Shown: positions 16,131 to 24,899, counted from the stretch's first letter. The stretch: DNA of 64,000 nt from Blautia wexlerae (GCF_013300825.1 NZ_JAAIMY010000017.1:1-64000), one strand, 5' to 3'. Translations and numbers: made by a program. Notes: generated by a model not told the origin, from the letters alone.

Positions 16131-17333
16131 ATGGCTGCAATATATCTGGCACCGTTTTATCTGTTGGTGTGTGTATATATCCTGCTTCGCAGCCTGCACT
16201 GGTTTCAGGTATTACATACGGTTTTTCAAAATGTGTGGGTGTGCAGAGGGATTGGACTTGTATATTTATTTGTAGTGTTTAGTATACTGATCGCATTTAT
16301 GGCACCTGCGTCTGGATTTAGGAGGTTTATGAAGCTTCTGAGTAATTACTGGCTGGGTGTCTTAATGTATACACTTATGACTTTGGGAATCGCGGATGGA
16401 CTGAGACTGTTACTGAAACATCCTCTTAGAAATCTTGGTTTTCCTGGAAGAGAACTGCTTTTCAGCAATATGGGAACTGCTGTTGTGGGAGCTGTCTGTG
16501 CGGTGATCATTTCAGCAGTCAGTATTTATGGAGTGATCAGTGCAGGAAATATACATACAACGAAATACAATATTTCTGTTGATAAAAAGGCAGGAAGTAT
16601 AAAGGAGTTAAATGTGGTTCTGGTTGCAGATCTTCATCTGGGATATAATATTGGCTGTAAGCAGATGGAGCAGATGACAGAGAAGATCAATGAGCAGAAA
16701 CCGGATCTGGTGGTAGTGGCAGGAGATATTTTTGACAATGAATATGAGGCACTGGATGATCCGGAAAAACTGGCAGAGATATTGAGAGGAATTCGGTCGA
16801 AGTATGGTGTGTATGCATGTTACGGAAATCATGATATTCAGGAAAAGATCCTGGCAGGATTCACCTTTGGCAGTAAGGAAAAGAAAGAGAGTACCCCGGA
16901 GATGGATGAGTTTCTGGAGAAAGCGGGGATTACGCTTCTGAGAGATGAGTATGTGCTCATTGATGATTCCTTTTATCTGTATGGACGACCGGATTATGAG
17001 CGTCCGGGACGGGGGATTGATAAACGAAAGATTCCGCAGGAGATTACAGAGGGTATGAATCTGTCACTGCCTGTGCTGGTCATCGATCATGAGCCGAGAG
17101 AACAGCAGGAGCTGGCGGATGCGGGGGTGGACGTGGATCTCTGCGGACATACCCATGACGGACAGGTATTTCCGGGAAATATTGTGATCAGATTCTTCTG
17201 GGAAAATAAATGTGGTTATCTGAAAAAAGAAAATATGCATAATATTGTTACATCCGGTGTAGGGCTTTTTGGACCAAATATGAGAGTTGGGACTAAAAGT
17301 GAAATCTGTGATGTCAGTATATGTTTTAACTGA
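16131..17333 (+). CDS. membrane metallophosphoesterase (calcineurin-like)
   Basis: Four predicted N-terminal membrane helices (about 1-140) are followed by a calcineurin-type phosphoesterase domain with all metal motifs: VADLHLG (D-x-H), VVAGDIFDNEY (G-D), CYGNHD (G-N-H-D), IDHEP and CGHTHDGQ (G-H-x-H). Related YkuE/YaeI-type enzymes act on lipid-linked phosphates at the membrane; the substrate here is unknown. I start at ATG 16131 because GGAAAGGAG lies 9 nt before it; an upstream ATG at 16098 has no site and lies in a tandem repeat. Confidence 0.87.
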   Translation: MAAIYLAPFYLLVCVYILLRSLHWFQVLHTVFQNVWVCRGIGLVYLFVVFSILIAFMAPASGFRRFMKLLSNYWLGVLMYTLMTLGIADGLRLLLKHPLRNLGFPGRELLFSNMGTAVVGAVCAVIISAVSIYGVISAGNIHTTKYNISVDKKAGSIKELNVVLVADLHLGYNIGCKQMEQMTEKINEQKPDLVVVAGDIFDNEYEALDDPEKLAEILRGIRSKYGVYACYGNHDIQEKILAGFTFGSKEKKESTPEMDEFLEKAGITLLRDEYVLIDDSFYLYGRPDYERPGRGIDKRKIPQEITEGMNLSLPVLVIDHEPREQQELADAGVDVDLCGHTHDGQVFPGNIVIRFFWENKCGYLKKENMHNIVTSGVGLFGPNMRVGTKSEICDVSICFN

Positions 17334-17340
17334 ATCAAGT

Positions 17341-17392
17341 AAGTCCCCGGCTTCAACTGCAAAAATCAATAAGCAGTTGAAGCCGGGGACTT
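17341..17392. terminator. 20-bp perfect hairpin terminator between convergent genes
   Basis: AAGTCCCCGGCTTCAACTGC pairs without mismatch with 17373-17392; 12-nt loop. It sits 8 nt after the phosphoesterase stop and 34 nt from the pncB stop. It has no long T tract, so strength rests on the stem. Confidence 0.8.
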
Positions 17393-17425
17393 GTCTGTTT
17401 AGTTATGTCTGATCTGATTTTGTGC

Positions 17426-18889
17426 TCAGTCGAGAGCTTTCTCACTCATTTCTTCCAGAAGGTCTTTTTTCAGATCCCAGAGTTTCTGAGAAAGGTCTAC
17501 ATATACTTTCTGAGGATTTACGAAACGTCTGGATTCATCCCAGAGAGTATTCTGCTCTTTCTGGCAGTAATCGCGAAGCTCCATAACAGATGGAGATTCA
17601 TAGACTCGTTTACCTTCTTTGATAACAGGAACGAGAAGTTCGCGTACTTCATAGGTTCCGCCGAGAACTTTTGTTTTTTTCCATGTATCGATTGGATCAA
17701 AGAGAACCATGTTCTGGTCTGCATCAAGCTTTTCATCAGCAAGGCAGATAAGATCTGCTCTGATTTTTCCGGTTTTCTTATTATAGAGACGATATACGGT
17801 TTTATTTCCAGGGTTGGTTACTTTTTCTGTGTTTTCGGAAAGCTTGATCTTAGGTGTAAATTCGGTACTGTCTGCATCTTTGACAGCAGCAAGTTTGTAT
17901 ACACCGCCGAATGCAGGATTATCGTTGGCAGTGATCAGCCGTGTTCCGACACCCCAGGAATTAATCTTGGCATCCTGAGCCTTCAGGCTCTCAATGAGAT
18001 ATTCATCCAGATCGCTGGAAGCGGAAATAACTGCATCATCAAATCCGGCAGCAGCAAGCATCTTATATGCTTCTTTGGACAGGTAGGCAAGATCACCACT
18101 GTCGATACGGATACCGTATTTGGTAAGAGGAATACCTTCTTCGCGCATTTCCTCAAATACACGGATTGCATTTGGAACACCGGATTTCAGGACATCGTAG
18201 GTGTCAACCAGCAGAGTGCAGGCATTGGGATAAAGTTTGGCATAGGTTTTGAATGCGGTATATTCATCCGGGAAACTCATGATCCAACTGTGCGCATGAG
18301 TTCCAAGTACCGGTACATCAAACATTTTGCCTGTGAGAACACAGGAAGTACCGGCACAGCCACCGATGACTGCGGCACGTGCGCCAAAGATACCAGCATC
18401 CGGTCCCTGAGCACGGCGCAGACCAAATTCCATGATCGCATCACCCTTTGCAGCATAGCAGACGCGGGCTGCTTTGGTAGCAATGAGGCTCTGGTGATTG
18501 ATGATATTCAGGATTGCTGTCTCTACAAGCTGAGCTTCCATGATAGGTGCTACAACTTTGACAAGTGGTTCTCTTGGGAAGACAACTGTTCCCTCAGGAA
18601 TTGCATAGATATCACCTGTGAAACGGAAGTTGCTTAAATATTCAAGGAAGTCCTCTTCAAAAATATTCAGGCTTCTGAGGTATTCGATATCTTCATCTGT
18701 GAATTTAAGATTCTCAATATATTCAATCATCTGTTCCAGACCAGCAGTGATGGCAAATGCACCTCCGCATGGATTGGTACGGTAAAACATATCGAAGATA
18801 ACAGTTTGGTTCGTTGGGTTCTTAAAATAGCCCTGCATCATAGTAAGTTCATAAAGGTCTGTGAGCAGAGTAAGATTATTAGCTCTCAT
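17426..18889 (-). CDS. pncB: nicotinate phosphoribosyltransferase
   Basis: It makes nicotinate mononucleotide from nicotinate and PRPP with ATP hydrolysis, the first step of NAD salvage. The family opening LLTDLYELTMMQGYF (8-22), EFGLRRAQGPDAG, GTHAHSWIMSF with the likely phosphorylated histidine, and GIRIDSGDLAYLS (phosphate-binding) are all present. The 487 aa fit the longer Firmicute type. AAAAAGGAGAGC precedes the start. The upstream leader is long (about 230 nt). Convergent with the phosphoesterase. Confidence 0.95.
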   Translation of the reverse strand: MRANNLTLLTDLYELTMMQGYFKNPTNQTVIFDMFYRTNPCGGAFAITAGLEQMIEYIENLKFTDEDIEYLRSLNIFEEDFLEYLSNFRFTGDIYAIPEGTVVFPREPLVKVVAPIMEAQLVETAILNIINHQSLIATKAARVCYAAKGDAIMEFGLRRAQGPDAGIFGARAAVIGGCAGTSCVLTGKMFDVPVLGTHAHSWIMSFPDEYTAFKTYAKLYPNACTLLVDTYDVLKSGVPNAIRVFEEMREEGIPLTKYGIRIDSGDLAYLSKEAYKMLAAAGFDDAVISASSDLDEYLIESLKAQDAKINSWGVGTRLITANDNPAFGGVYKLAAVKDADSTEFTPKIKLSENTEKVTNPGNKTVYRLYNKKTGKIRADLICLADEKLDADQNMVLFDPIDTWKKTKVLGGTYEVRELLVPVIKEGKRVYESPSVMELRDYCQKEQNTLWDESRRFVNPQKVYVDLSQKLWDLKKDLLEEMSEKALD

Positions 18890-19133
18890 AGATAGCTCTC
18901 CTTTTTGGGTACATAATAATATCTCGGGTGTAACTGTTTATCGCAATTTACAGATATCAGGTCAGGGGCTGAATACCTTTTGACCTGAACATCATCATAT
19001 ATAGCCTGGAGAAATTATTATTAAGATTTCCTGCTGCTTTGATCTCTATGGCAAGTCTCTTAAAGGCATTGTGAGGATTGACATATTTAAGAAAGAGTGT
19101 ACCAGAAGCAGCAATAAGTTGTTATTGATTATA
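18890..19133 (-). promoter_or_regulatory. extended -10 promoter and long leader of pncB
   Basis: Reading the minus strand, TGCTATAAT (TATAAT at 19128-19133) is an extended -10 with no good -35. The leader of about 230 nt carries a hairpin CAGGTCA/TGACCTG (18958-18987, 16-nt loop). A separate TTTCCCGGAGT/ACTCCGGGAAA hairpin (around 19142-19172) lies upstream of the promoter. I could not match the leader to a known NAD riboswitch or a NiaR site. Confidence 0.5.
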
Positions 19134-19236
19134 GCATAATTTTTCCCGGAGTACATAAAAAAACTCCGGGAAATAGGCGGTATTTTCATGTTTTTGAAGA
19201 AAAATAAAAAAAATTAAAAAAATTTCAAAAAAGGGG

Positions 19237-19265
19237 TTGCATTTTTCGAAAGACTATTATATAAT
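19237..19265 (+). promoter_or_regulatory. promoter of tRNA-Gln
   Basis: -35 TTGCAT (19237-19242), 17-bp spacer, -10 TATAAT (19260-19265), following an A-rich tract that could act as an UP element. Confidence 0.85.
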
Positions 19266-19304
19266 ACCAATTGTCGCGAACGAAGTAGCGAAAACAAAAC
19301 ATAA

Positions 19305-19376
19305 AGGGCTATCGCCAAACGGTAAGGCAACGGACTCTGACTCCGTCAGTTCAAGGTTCGAATCCTTGTAGCCCTG
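19305..19376 (+). tRNA. tRNA-Gln (anticodon CTG)
   Basis: Acceptor AGGGCTA pairs with TAGCCCT, discriminator G. The anticodon loop CTCTGAC gives CTG, reading CAG. The T arm is CAAGG/CCTTG. Solitary gene with its own promoter and terminator; CCA not encoded. Confidence 0.93.
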
Positions 19377-19385
19377 CTACATGAG

Positions 19386-19410
19386 GCACCTCGGTATGAG
19401 GTGCTTTTTT
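19386..19410 (+). terminator. terminator after tRNA-Gln
   Basis: GCACCTC / GAGGTGC stem with a 5-nt loop, followed by six T. Confidence 0.92.
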
Positions 19411-19493
19411 GTATCTGGATTGGAAAATAAAAAGATAGTTTTTTGTTTTTTGCATGGAAAAGGGTATGAATTCCGGAGATAAGAAACTATTTC

Positions 19494-19638
19494 GTTACTG
19501 TTCACTGGTAATATCCCGCGAGGCGTTTTTTGTGAGCGAAGGTCACAGAAAAACCGAGACATACCGCGCGAATTTATGCGATTAGCATAAATTCTGTGCA
19601 TCGCGAAGCGTGTTGCTGAGAACGGAGTGAACAGTAAC
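19494..19638. mobile_element. MITE-like 145-bp element with 13-bp terminal inverted repeats
   Basis: The ends are exact inverted repeats: GTTACTGTTCACT (19494-19506) and AGTGAACAGTAAC (19626-19638). Directly outside both ends stands the same octamer ACTATTTC (19486-19493, 19639-19646), as expected for a target-site duplication. The interior has no open reading frame but contains hairpins, including GAATTTATGC/GCATAAATTC. The same 13-mer end recurs alone at 36343-36355. Probably a non-autonomous element moved by a transposase elsewhere in the genome, or a structured repeat. Confidence 0.7.
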
Positions 19639-19682
19639 ACTATTTCTTTGCGAATATCTGCCAGAATAAGTGGAATAATGGG

Positions 19683-19711
19683 TTGACAAAGAGAATTTGG
19701 CATGCTATATT
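19683..19711 (+). promoter_or_regulatory. promoter of the ptsG-glcT-ptsHI operon
   Basis: Consensus -35 TTGACA (19683-19688), 17-bp spacer, -10 TATATT (19706-19711). Transcription should begin near 19718, just before the antiterminator site. Confidence 0.88.
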
Positions 19712-19723
19712 TTCAATAGTTGT

Positions 19724-19796
19724 AGTGTGTAACTCGATTTTGGAGGCATTAACTATACATAACGGAGAGAGTTTATGTATGTTAATGCCTTTTTTT
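19724..19796 (+). promoter_or_regulatory. GlcT-type RNA antiterminator site overlapping a leader terminator
   Basis: The terminator GGCATTAAC / GTTAATGCC (19745-19789), extended by ATACATAA/TTATGTAT pairing, ends in seven T. Its 5' arm overlaps a sequence (19724-19753, GTGTGTAACTCGATT...GGAGGCATTAAC) that resembles the ribonucleic antiterminator of ptsG genes. The classical model applies: without glucose the leader terminates; with glucose, dephosphorylated GlcT stabilises the antiterminator. glcT itself is encoded in the operon. Confidence 0.82.
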
Positions 19797-19902
19797 GTAC
19801 AAAAATCGGTTGAAAAAGGTTTTTTATGCAGAAACTATTTCCGTAAATAGATATGTCTGCTTATGCAGAAACTATGAAACAGGAAAGGTAGATAAGAGTC
19901 AC

Positions 19903-22071
19903 ATGAAAGACAAGATTTTCAGCGTTTTGCAGCGAGTGGGACGAAGCTTTATGCTTCCCATCGCAATTCTGCCGGTAGCGGGACTGCTTCTCGGTATCGG
20001 AAGTTCTTTTACAAATGCAACCACAATTGAAACCTATGGTCTGACAAAGATTCTTGGTGAAGGGACTTTACTTCACTCCCTGCTGGTAATCATGAACAGT
20101 GTGGGAAGTGCGGTATTTGATAACCTGCCATTGATTTTTGCCGTAGGTGTAGCCATCGGTATGGCAAAGAAGGAAAAAGAGGTTGCAGCTTTATCAGCAG
20201 TTATTGCATTTTTTGTAATGAATACAGCAATCAATGCCATGCTTACTGTTACAGGACAGATCCTTGACAACGGACAGGTGGCAGAGACTGTCCTGGAGGG
20301 AACCATTACCTCTGTATGCGGTATCCAGTCACTTCAGATGGGTGTGTTTGGCGGCATTATTGTAGGACTGGGAGTAGCTGCCCTGCATAATAGATTCTAC
20401 AGGATACAGCTTCCAAATGCTCTTTCCTTTTTTGGAGGAACCCGTTTTGTACCGATCATTTCCACGATTGTATATATGTTTGTGGGAATCCTTCTGTATT
20501 TTGTATGGCCGGTAGTCCAGAATGGTATTTATGCACTGGGCGGACTGGTAACAGGAACCGGTTATGTGGGAACACTGATCTTTGGTCTGATCAAGCGTGC
20601 ACTGATTCCTTTTGGTCTGCATCATGTATTTTATATGCCTTTCTGGCAGACTGCTGTGGGTGGTACCATGGAGGTTGCCGGAAAAATGGTTCAGGGTGGA
20701 CAGAATATTTTCTTTGCCCAGCTTGCTGATTCTGCTAATATTGCACATTTCAGTGCAGACGCAACCAGATATTTCTCAGGAGAATTTATTTTTATGATCT
20801 TTGGCCTTCCGGGTGCGGCACTGGCAATGTATCAGTGTGCAAAGCCTGAGAAGAAAAAAGCAGCAGGCGGTCTTTTGCTGTCTGCAGCACTGGCATGTAT
20901 GGCAACCGGTATCACAGAACCTCTGGAATTTTCATTCCTGTTTGTTGCTCCGGCACTGTTTGCAGTTCAGGTAGTGCTGGCAGGAAGTGCATATATGATC
21001 GCGCATATGCTGAATATTGCAGTAGGACTTACCTTCTCCGGTGGTTTCCTGGATTTCTTCCTGTTTGGTATTCTCCAGGGAAATGAGAAAACAAGCTGGA
21101 TGAGGGTTATCCCGGTAGGTATTATTTATTTCTTCTTATATTACTTTATTTTCAAATTTATGATTAAAAAGTTTGATTTCAAGACACCTGGCCGTGAGGA
21201 TGATGATACAGAAACTAAGCTTTATACAAAGGCTGATGTAAATGCCCGTAAAGAAGCACAGAAGGGTGAGAATACAGAGGCCGGAGCAGATTCTGTCAGT
21301 GAAGCAATCACCAGAGGTCTGGGCGGAAAGAAAAACATCAGTGATGTGGATTGCTGTGCCACAAGACTTCGTTGTACAGTAAAGGATGCAGCTCTGGTGA
21401 ATGACGGAGTTCTGAAAGCAACAGGTGCATCCGGAGTGGTACACAAGGGACAAGGTGTACAGGTTATTTACGGTCCTAACGTTACTGTGATCAAGTCTAA
21501 TCTGGAAGATTATCTGGAAACAGCACCGGATACACTGGAAACACCTGCAGCAGAATCACAGGTACAGGAAAAAGAAACTCCAAAAGAGGAAGCAGGACAG
21601 AAGGTTGTGGACACAATTGTGATTTCCAGTCCGATCAGTGGTACAGCGGCAGATCTTGTCACTGCACCGGATGAGGCTTTTGCCCAGAAAATGATGGGAG
21701 ACGGTGCGGTAGTCACACCGGAAGATCCTTATGTATATGCACCGGAAGACGGCGAGGTAGCCTTTGTTTTTGACACAAAGCATGCCATTGGATTTATAAC
21801 AGAGTCAGGAATCAGTCTGCTGATCCATGTGGGAATTGATACAGTAAAATTAAATGGAAAAGGATTTGAGGCGCTGGTAGAAAGCGGCCAGGAGGTAAAG
21901 AAGGGAGATCCTATGCTGAAACTGGATCTGGATTATCTGAGCCAGAATGCGCCCTCTATCGTATCTCCTGTTCTCTGTACAGAACTGGAGGATAACCAGA
22001 GGATTCATCTTTTGAAGGAGGGTCAGATAAAGGCAGGGGAACCGCTTTTTGAGATAGAGGTTCTTCAGTAA
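19903..22071 (+). CDS. ptsG: PTS glucose-type transporter, EIICBA
   Basis: It takes up and phosphorylates glucose (possibly also related sugars such as N-acetylglucosamine). The order is EIIC (1-430, about ten membrane segments, GITEPLEFSF signature), EIIB (about 465-540, phosphocysteine Cys485 in DCCATRLRC) and EIIA (about 590-720, DTKHAIG and active His642 in LLIHVGIDT). I place the start at ATG 19903 (KDKIFSVLQRVGRSF), where the family begins; the frame stays open 36 codons upstream through the leader. GlcT follows at once and the leader holds a ptsG-type attenuator, favouring glucose. Confidence 0.92.
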   Translation: MKDKIFSVLQRVGRSFMLPIAILPVAGLLLGIGSSFTNATTIETYGLTKILGEGTLLHSLLVIMNSVGSAVFDNLPLIFAVGVAIGMAKKEKEVAALSAVIAFFVMNTAINAMLTVTGQILDNGQVAETVLEGTITSVCGIQSLQMGVFGGIIVGLGVAALHNRFYRIQLPNALSFFGGTRFVPIISTIVYMFVGILLYFVWPVVQNGIYALGGLVTGTGYVGTLIFGLIKRALIPFGLHHVFYMPFWQTAVGGTMEVAGKMVQGGQNIFFAQLADSANIAHFSADATRYFSGEFIFMIFGLPGAALAMYQCAKPEKKKAAGGLLLSAALACMATGITEPLEFSFLFVAPALFAVQVVLAGSAYMIAHMLNIAVGLTFSGGFLDFFLFGILQGNEKTSWMRVIPVGIIYFFLYYFIFKFMIKKFDFKTPGREDDDTETKLYTKADVNARKEAQKGENTEAGADSVSEAITRGLGGKKNISDVDCCATRLRCTVKDAALVNDGVLKATGASGVVHKGQGVQVIYGPNVTVIKSNLEDYLETAPDTLETPAAESQVQEKETPKEEAGQKVVDTIVISSPISGTAADLVTAPDEAFAQKMMGDGAVVTPEDPYVYAPEDGEVAFVFDTKHAIGFITESGISLLIHVGIDTVKLNGKGFEALVESGQEVKKGDPMLKLDLDYLSQNAPSIVSPVLCTELEDNQRIHLLKEGQIKAGEPLFEIEVLQ

Positions 22072-22097
22072 TATCTGCCCGGATGGGGAAAATACGG

Positions 22098-22934
22098 ATG
22101 TCATACAGGATAACGAAAATATTAAATCATAATTCCTTTATGGGAATTGAGAGTAAAAATGATCAGGAATGTCTGATTATGGGAAAGGGAGTTGCTTTTG
22201 GCAAAAAAGTGGGACAGACAGTTTCTGTAACCGGAGATGCTAGGGTATATTCCCTGAAGGAGCTGACAGACCGTGGAGAGGCAAAGGAAATTATCAAGTC
22301 TGTTTCGCCACTGTGTCTGGAGCTTGCCAATGAGGTGCTGGATCAGGCAGAAGAGGAATTTGGAAAGGTTGACCGTTCCATTCTTTTTACCATGGCAGAC
22401 CATCTTGATTTCGCTGTCCGCCGTATACAGAACGGTGAACAGATCAGTAATCCACTGACAGATGACATCCGTATTATGTTTTATAAAGAATATAAGGTTG
22501 CGGGATGTATCCGTGACCTTCTGAAAGAAAAACTGGGAATCAGGATCGATGAACATGAGATCGGATATATTGCCCTCCATGTTCATGCTGCCATTGTGGA
22601 TGAGAATGTTTCCCAGGCAATGGAAATCGCCAGAACAGTCAGGGAATGTATCTGTATGGTTGAGGAAGAGACCGGAAAATCTATTGATGTAATGTCTCTG
22701 AGCTATAACCGTCTGATGAACCATGTACGATATATGGTTGCCAGAGCCATTCATGGGGAAAAGCTGAAAATGAGTCTGAATGACTACATGTCTGTGAAAT
22801 TTCCCGGTCCCTATATGACAGCTGAGAAAATCTGTCGTAAAATGGAAAAAAGCCTGAAGCTTCCCATACCGGATATAGAGATCGGTTATCTGGCAATGCA
22901 TCTGGAGAGAATGATGGACAGAGAAGAAGAATAA
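22098..22934 (+). CDS. glcT: BglG-family transcription antiterminator GlcT
   Basis: It binds the ptsG leader RNA and prevents termination when glucose is present. The small CAT-type RNA-binding domain (1-58, YRITKILNHNSFMG and IMGKGVAFGKK) is followed by two PTS regulation domains (about 65-170 and 175-278) carrying conserved histidines (MADHLDF, EIGYIALHVHA, YLAMHLERM) phosphorylated by the PTS. I prefer ATG 22098 over 22083 since GGATGGGG lies upstream of it. Being downstream of its own target gives positive feedback. Confidence 0.93.
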   Translation: MSYRITKILNHNSFMGIESKNDQECLIMGKGVAFGKKVGQTVSVTGDARVYSLKELTDRGEAKEIIKSVSPLCLELANEVLDQAEEEFGKVDRSILFTMADHLDFAVRRIQNGEQISNPLTDDIRIMFYKEYKVAGCIRDLLKEKLGIRIDEHEIGYIALHVHAAIVDENVSQAMEIARTVRECICMVEEETGKSIDVMSLSYNRLMNHVRYMVARAIHGEKLKMSLNDYMSVKFPGPYMTAEKICRKMEKSLKLPIPDIEIGYLAMHLERMMDREEE

Positions 22935-22955
22935 AAATCAGAGGAGAATAAAAGG

Positions 22956-23213
22956 ATGAAATCATTTGAATATACTGTTAAAGACGAACTTGGAATCCAT
23001 GCAAGACCAGCAGGACTTCTGGTAAAAGAGGCAAAGAAGTTCCAGTCCGAATGTACGATCACAAAGGGTGACAAAACAAAAAAACTGACACAGCTTATGA
23101 TGCTTATGTCTTTGGGCGTAAAGCAGGGCGATACAGTTACCGTAAGTGCAGAGGGTGCTGATGAGGATACCGCAATTGCTGAGTTAAAGGCATTTTTTGA
23201 GAATAACTTATAA
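22956..23213 (+). CDS. ptsH: phosphocarrier protein HPr lacking serine 46
   Basis: It carries phosphate from enzyme I to all EIIA domains. His15 in GIHARPAG is the phosphoryl acceptor and Arg17 is in place. The 85-aa length is normal. The regulatory site of Firmicute HPr (LKSIMGVMSLG, with Ser46) reads LTQLMMLMSLG here: residue 46 is Gln. HPr kinase therefore has no usual target in this protein, so CcpA-type repression must use another protein or not operate. The gene lies between glcT and ptsI, 57 nt from ptsI. Confidence 0.95.
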   Translation: MKSFEYTVKDELGIHARPAGLLVKEAKKFQSECTITKGDKTKKLTQLMMLMSLGVKQGDTVTVSAEGADEDTAIAELKAFFENNL

Positions 23214-23270
23214 TTTCAGCCAGGGATATACATATTAAAATTCATCATAAATAAGAAGGAGGAAAAAACA

Positions 23271-24899
23271 ATGCAGAGTTATCAGGGAAAATCTGTGTAT
23301 AAGGGAATTGCAATGGGACCGGTTGTGGTTCTGAAGAAAAATGATTATCAGGTAAAACGTACACGGATTGAGGATCCGGAGGCGGAAATCAAACGAGTAG
23401 ATGAAGCCCTGGAAAAATCCAAGGAGCAGCTCCAGAAGCTTTATGATAAAGCTGTTCAAGAGGTTGGAGAAGCAAGTGCTGCTATTTTTGAAGTACATCA
23501 GATGATGCTGGAGGATGATGATTATCTGGAAGCAATCCAGAATACGATCCGTACAGAGCAGATTAATGCAGAGTATGCAGTAGCTGCTACAGGCGATAAT
23601 TTTGCTGAAATGTTTGCCTCCATGGATGATGATTATATGAAAGCACGTTCTGCAGATATCAAGGATATTTCAGAGCGTCTGGTCCGTAATCTCAGCGGAC
23701 AGGATGATGCAGATTTAAGTTCAATTGAACCATCAATTATCGTGGCAGATGATCTGAGCCCAAGTGAAACGGTACAGATGGATAAAGACAAGATCCTGGC
23801 ATTTGTGACAGTTCACGGTTCCACCAATTCCCATACAGCAATCCTTGCACGTATGATGAATATTCCGGCGCTGATCGGTGTGGATATGGATCTGGAAGAA
23901 ATTCACACAGGAATGGAGGCAGTTGTAGATGGATTCCAGGGTACTGTGATCTTTGAGCCGGATGAGACTGTGAAAGCACAGACAACAGAGAAAATGGCTG
24001 AAGAAGCAGAGAAGCTCAGACTGCTCCAGGAACTTAAGGGTAAGGAAAACGTAACTCTGGATGGCCATAAGATCAATATCTATGCCAATATCGGAAGTGT
24101 TGGAGATATCGGCTATGTTATGGAAAATGATGCAGGAGGAATCGGTCTTTTCAGAAGTGAATTCCTGTATCTGGGCAGAAATGATTTCCCTACAGAGGAG
24201 GAACAGTTCCAGGCCTATAAGCAGGCGGTACAGATGATGGCAGGCAAGAAGGTGATCATCCGTACACTGGATATCGGAGCAGACAAGCAGGTAGATTACT
24301 TTAATCTGGGAAATGAAGATAATCCGGCTATGGGGTATCGTGCAATCCGTATCTGCCTGAAGCAGCCGGAAATCTTCAAGACACAGCTTCGTGCTCTCCT
24401 GAGAGCAGCAGTATATGGAAATCTGTCTATTATGTATCCCATGATCACTTCCACTGAGGAAGTAAAGAAAATCTATGAGATCGTGGCAGAGGTTGAAGAG
24501 GAGCTGAAAGCACAGGAGATTCAGTACAAGATTCCTGAGCAGGGAATTATGATTGAAACTCCGGCAGCAGCGATCATCAGTGACAGACTTGCGGAAATGG
24601 TAGATTTCTTCAGTATCGGTACCAACGACCTGACACAGTATACACTGGCTATTGACCGTCAGAATGAGAAACTGGATGAGTTCTATAATCCACACCATGA
24701 AGCACTGCTTCGCATGATCCGGATGGTAGTGGACAATGCACATAAATGTGGAAAATGGGCCGGCATCTGTGGAGAACTGGGTGCAGATACTACCCTGACT
24801 GAGGAGTTTGTACGCATGGGACTGGATGAACTGTCTGTGGCACCGTCTATGGTATTGAAGCTGCGTAAGATCGTTCGGGAGATGAAGGTAGAAGAATAA
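23271..24899 (+). CDS. ptsI: PTS enzyme I
   Basis: It transfers phosphate from phosphoenolpyruvate to HPr. The N-terminal HPr-binding and swivelling part contains His188 in GSTNSHTAILARM; the PEP-binding TIM barrel carries GIMIETPAAAI, FSIGTNDLTQYTLA and Cys500 in GICGELG. At 542 aa it is slightly short of the 570-aa norm but all motifs are present. AGAAGGAGG precedes ATG 23271. Last gene of the ptsG operon, followed by a strong hairpin. Confidence 0.96.
   Translation: MQSYQGKSVYKGIAMGPVVVLKKNDYQVKRTRIEDPEAEIKRVDEALEKSKEQLQKLYDKAVQEVGEASAAIFEVHQMMLEDDDYLEAIQNTIRTEQINAEYAVAATGDNFAEMFASMDDDYMKARSADIKDISERLVRNLSGQDDADLSSIEPSIIVADDLSPSETVQMDKDKILAFVTVHGSTNSHTAILARMMNIPALIGVDMDLEEIHTGMEAVVDGFQGTVIFEPDETVKAQTTEKMAEEAEKLRLLQELKGKENVTLDGHKINIYANIGSVGDIGYVMENDAGGIGLFRSEFLYLGRNDFPTEEEQFQAYKQAVQMMAGKKVIIRTLDIGADKQVDYFNLGNEDNPAMGYRAIRICLKQPEIFKTQLRALLRAAVYGNLSIMYPMITSTEEVKKIYEIVAEVEEELKAQEIQYKIPEQGIMIETPAAAIISDRLAEMVDFFSIGTNDLTQYTLAIDRQNEKLDEFYNPHHEALLRMIRMVVDNAHKCGKWAGICGELGADTTLTEEFVRMGLDELSVAPSMVLKLRKIVREMKVEE

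Noticed and set aside
17405-18637. Long plus-strand open frame (410 codons) opposite pncB
   Set aside because: It is the antisense shadow of pncB; no ribosome binding site, and the composition (many Phe, Cys, Ile) is that of a reversed coding strand.
19377-19485. Protein-coding frame on the minus strand across the tRNA-Gln terminator and MITE
   Set aside because: It reads through a terminator hairpin and the inverted-repeat element; no start signal and no recognisable protein.
22122-22901. 259-codon minus-strand frame opposite glcT
   Set aside because: Antisense shadow of a clearly homologous gene; residue composition is unnatural (His/Cys/Phe-rich).
23733-24743. 336-codon minus-strand frame opposite ptsI
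   Set aside because: Shadow frame; ptsI is certain from its motifs.
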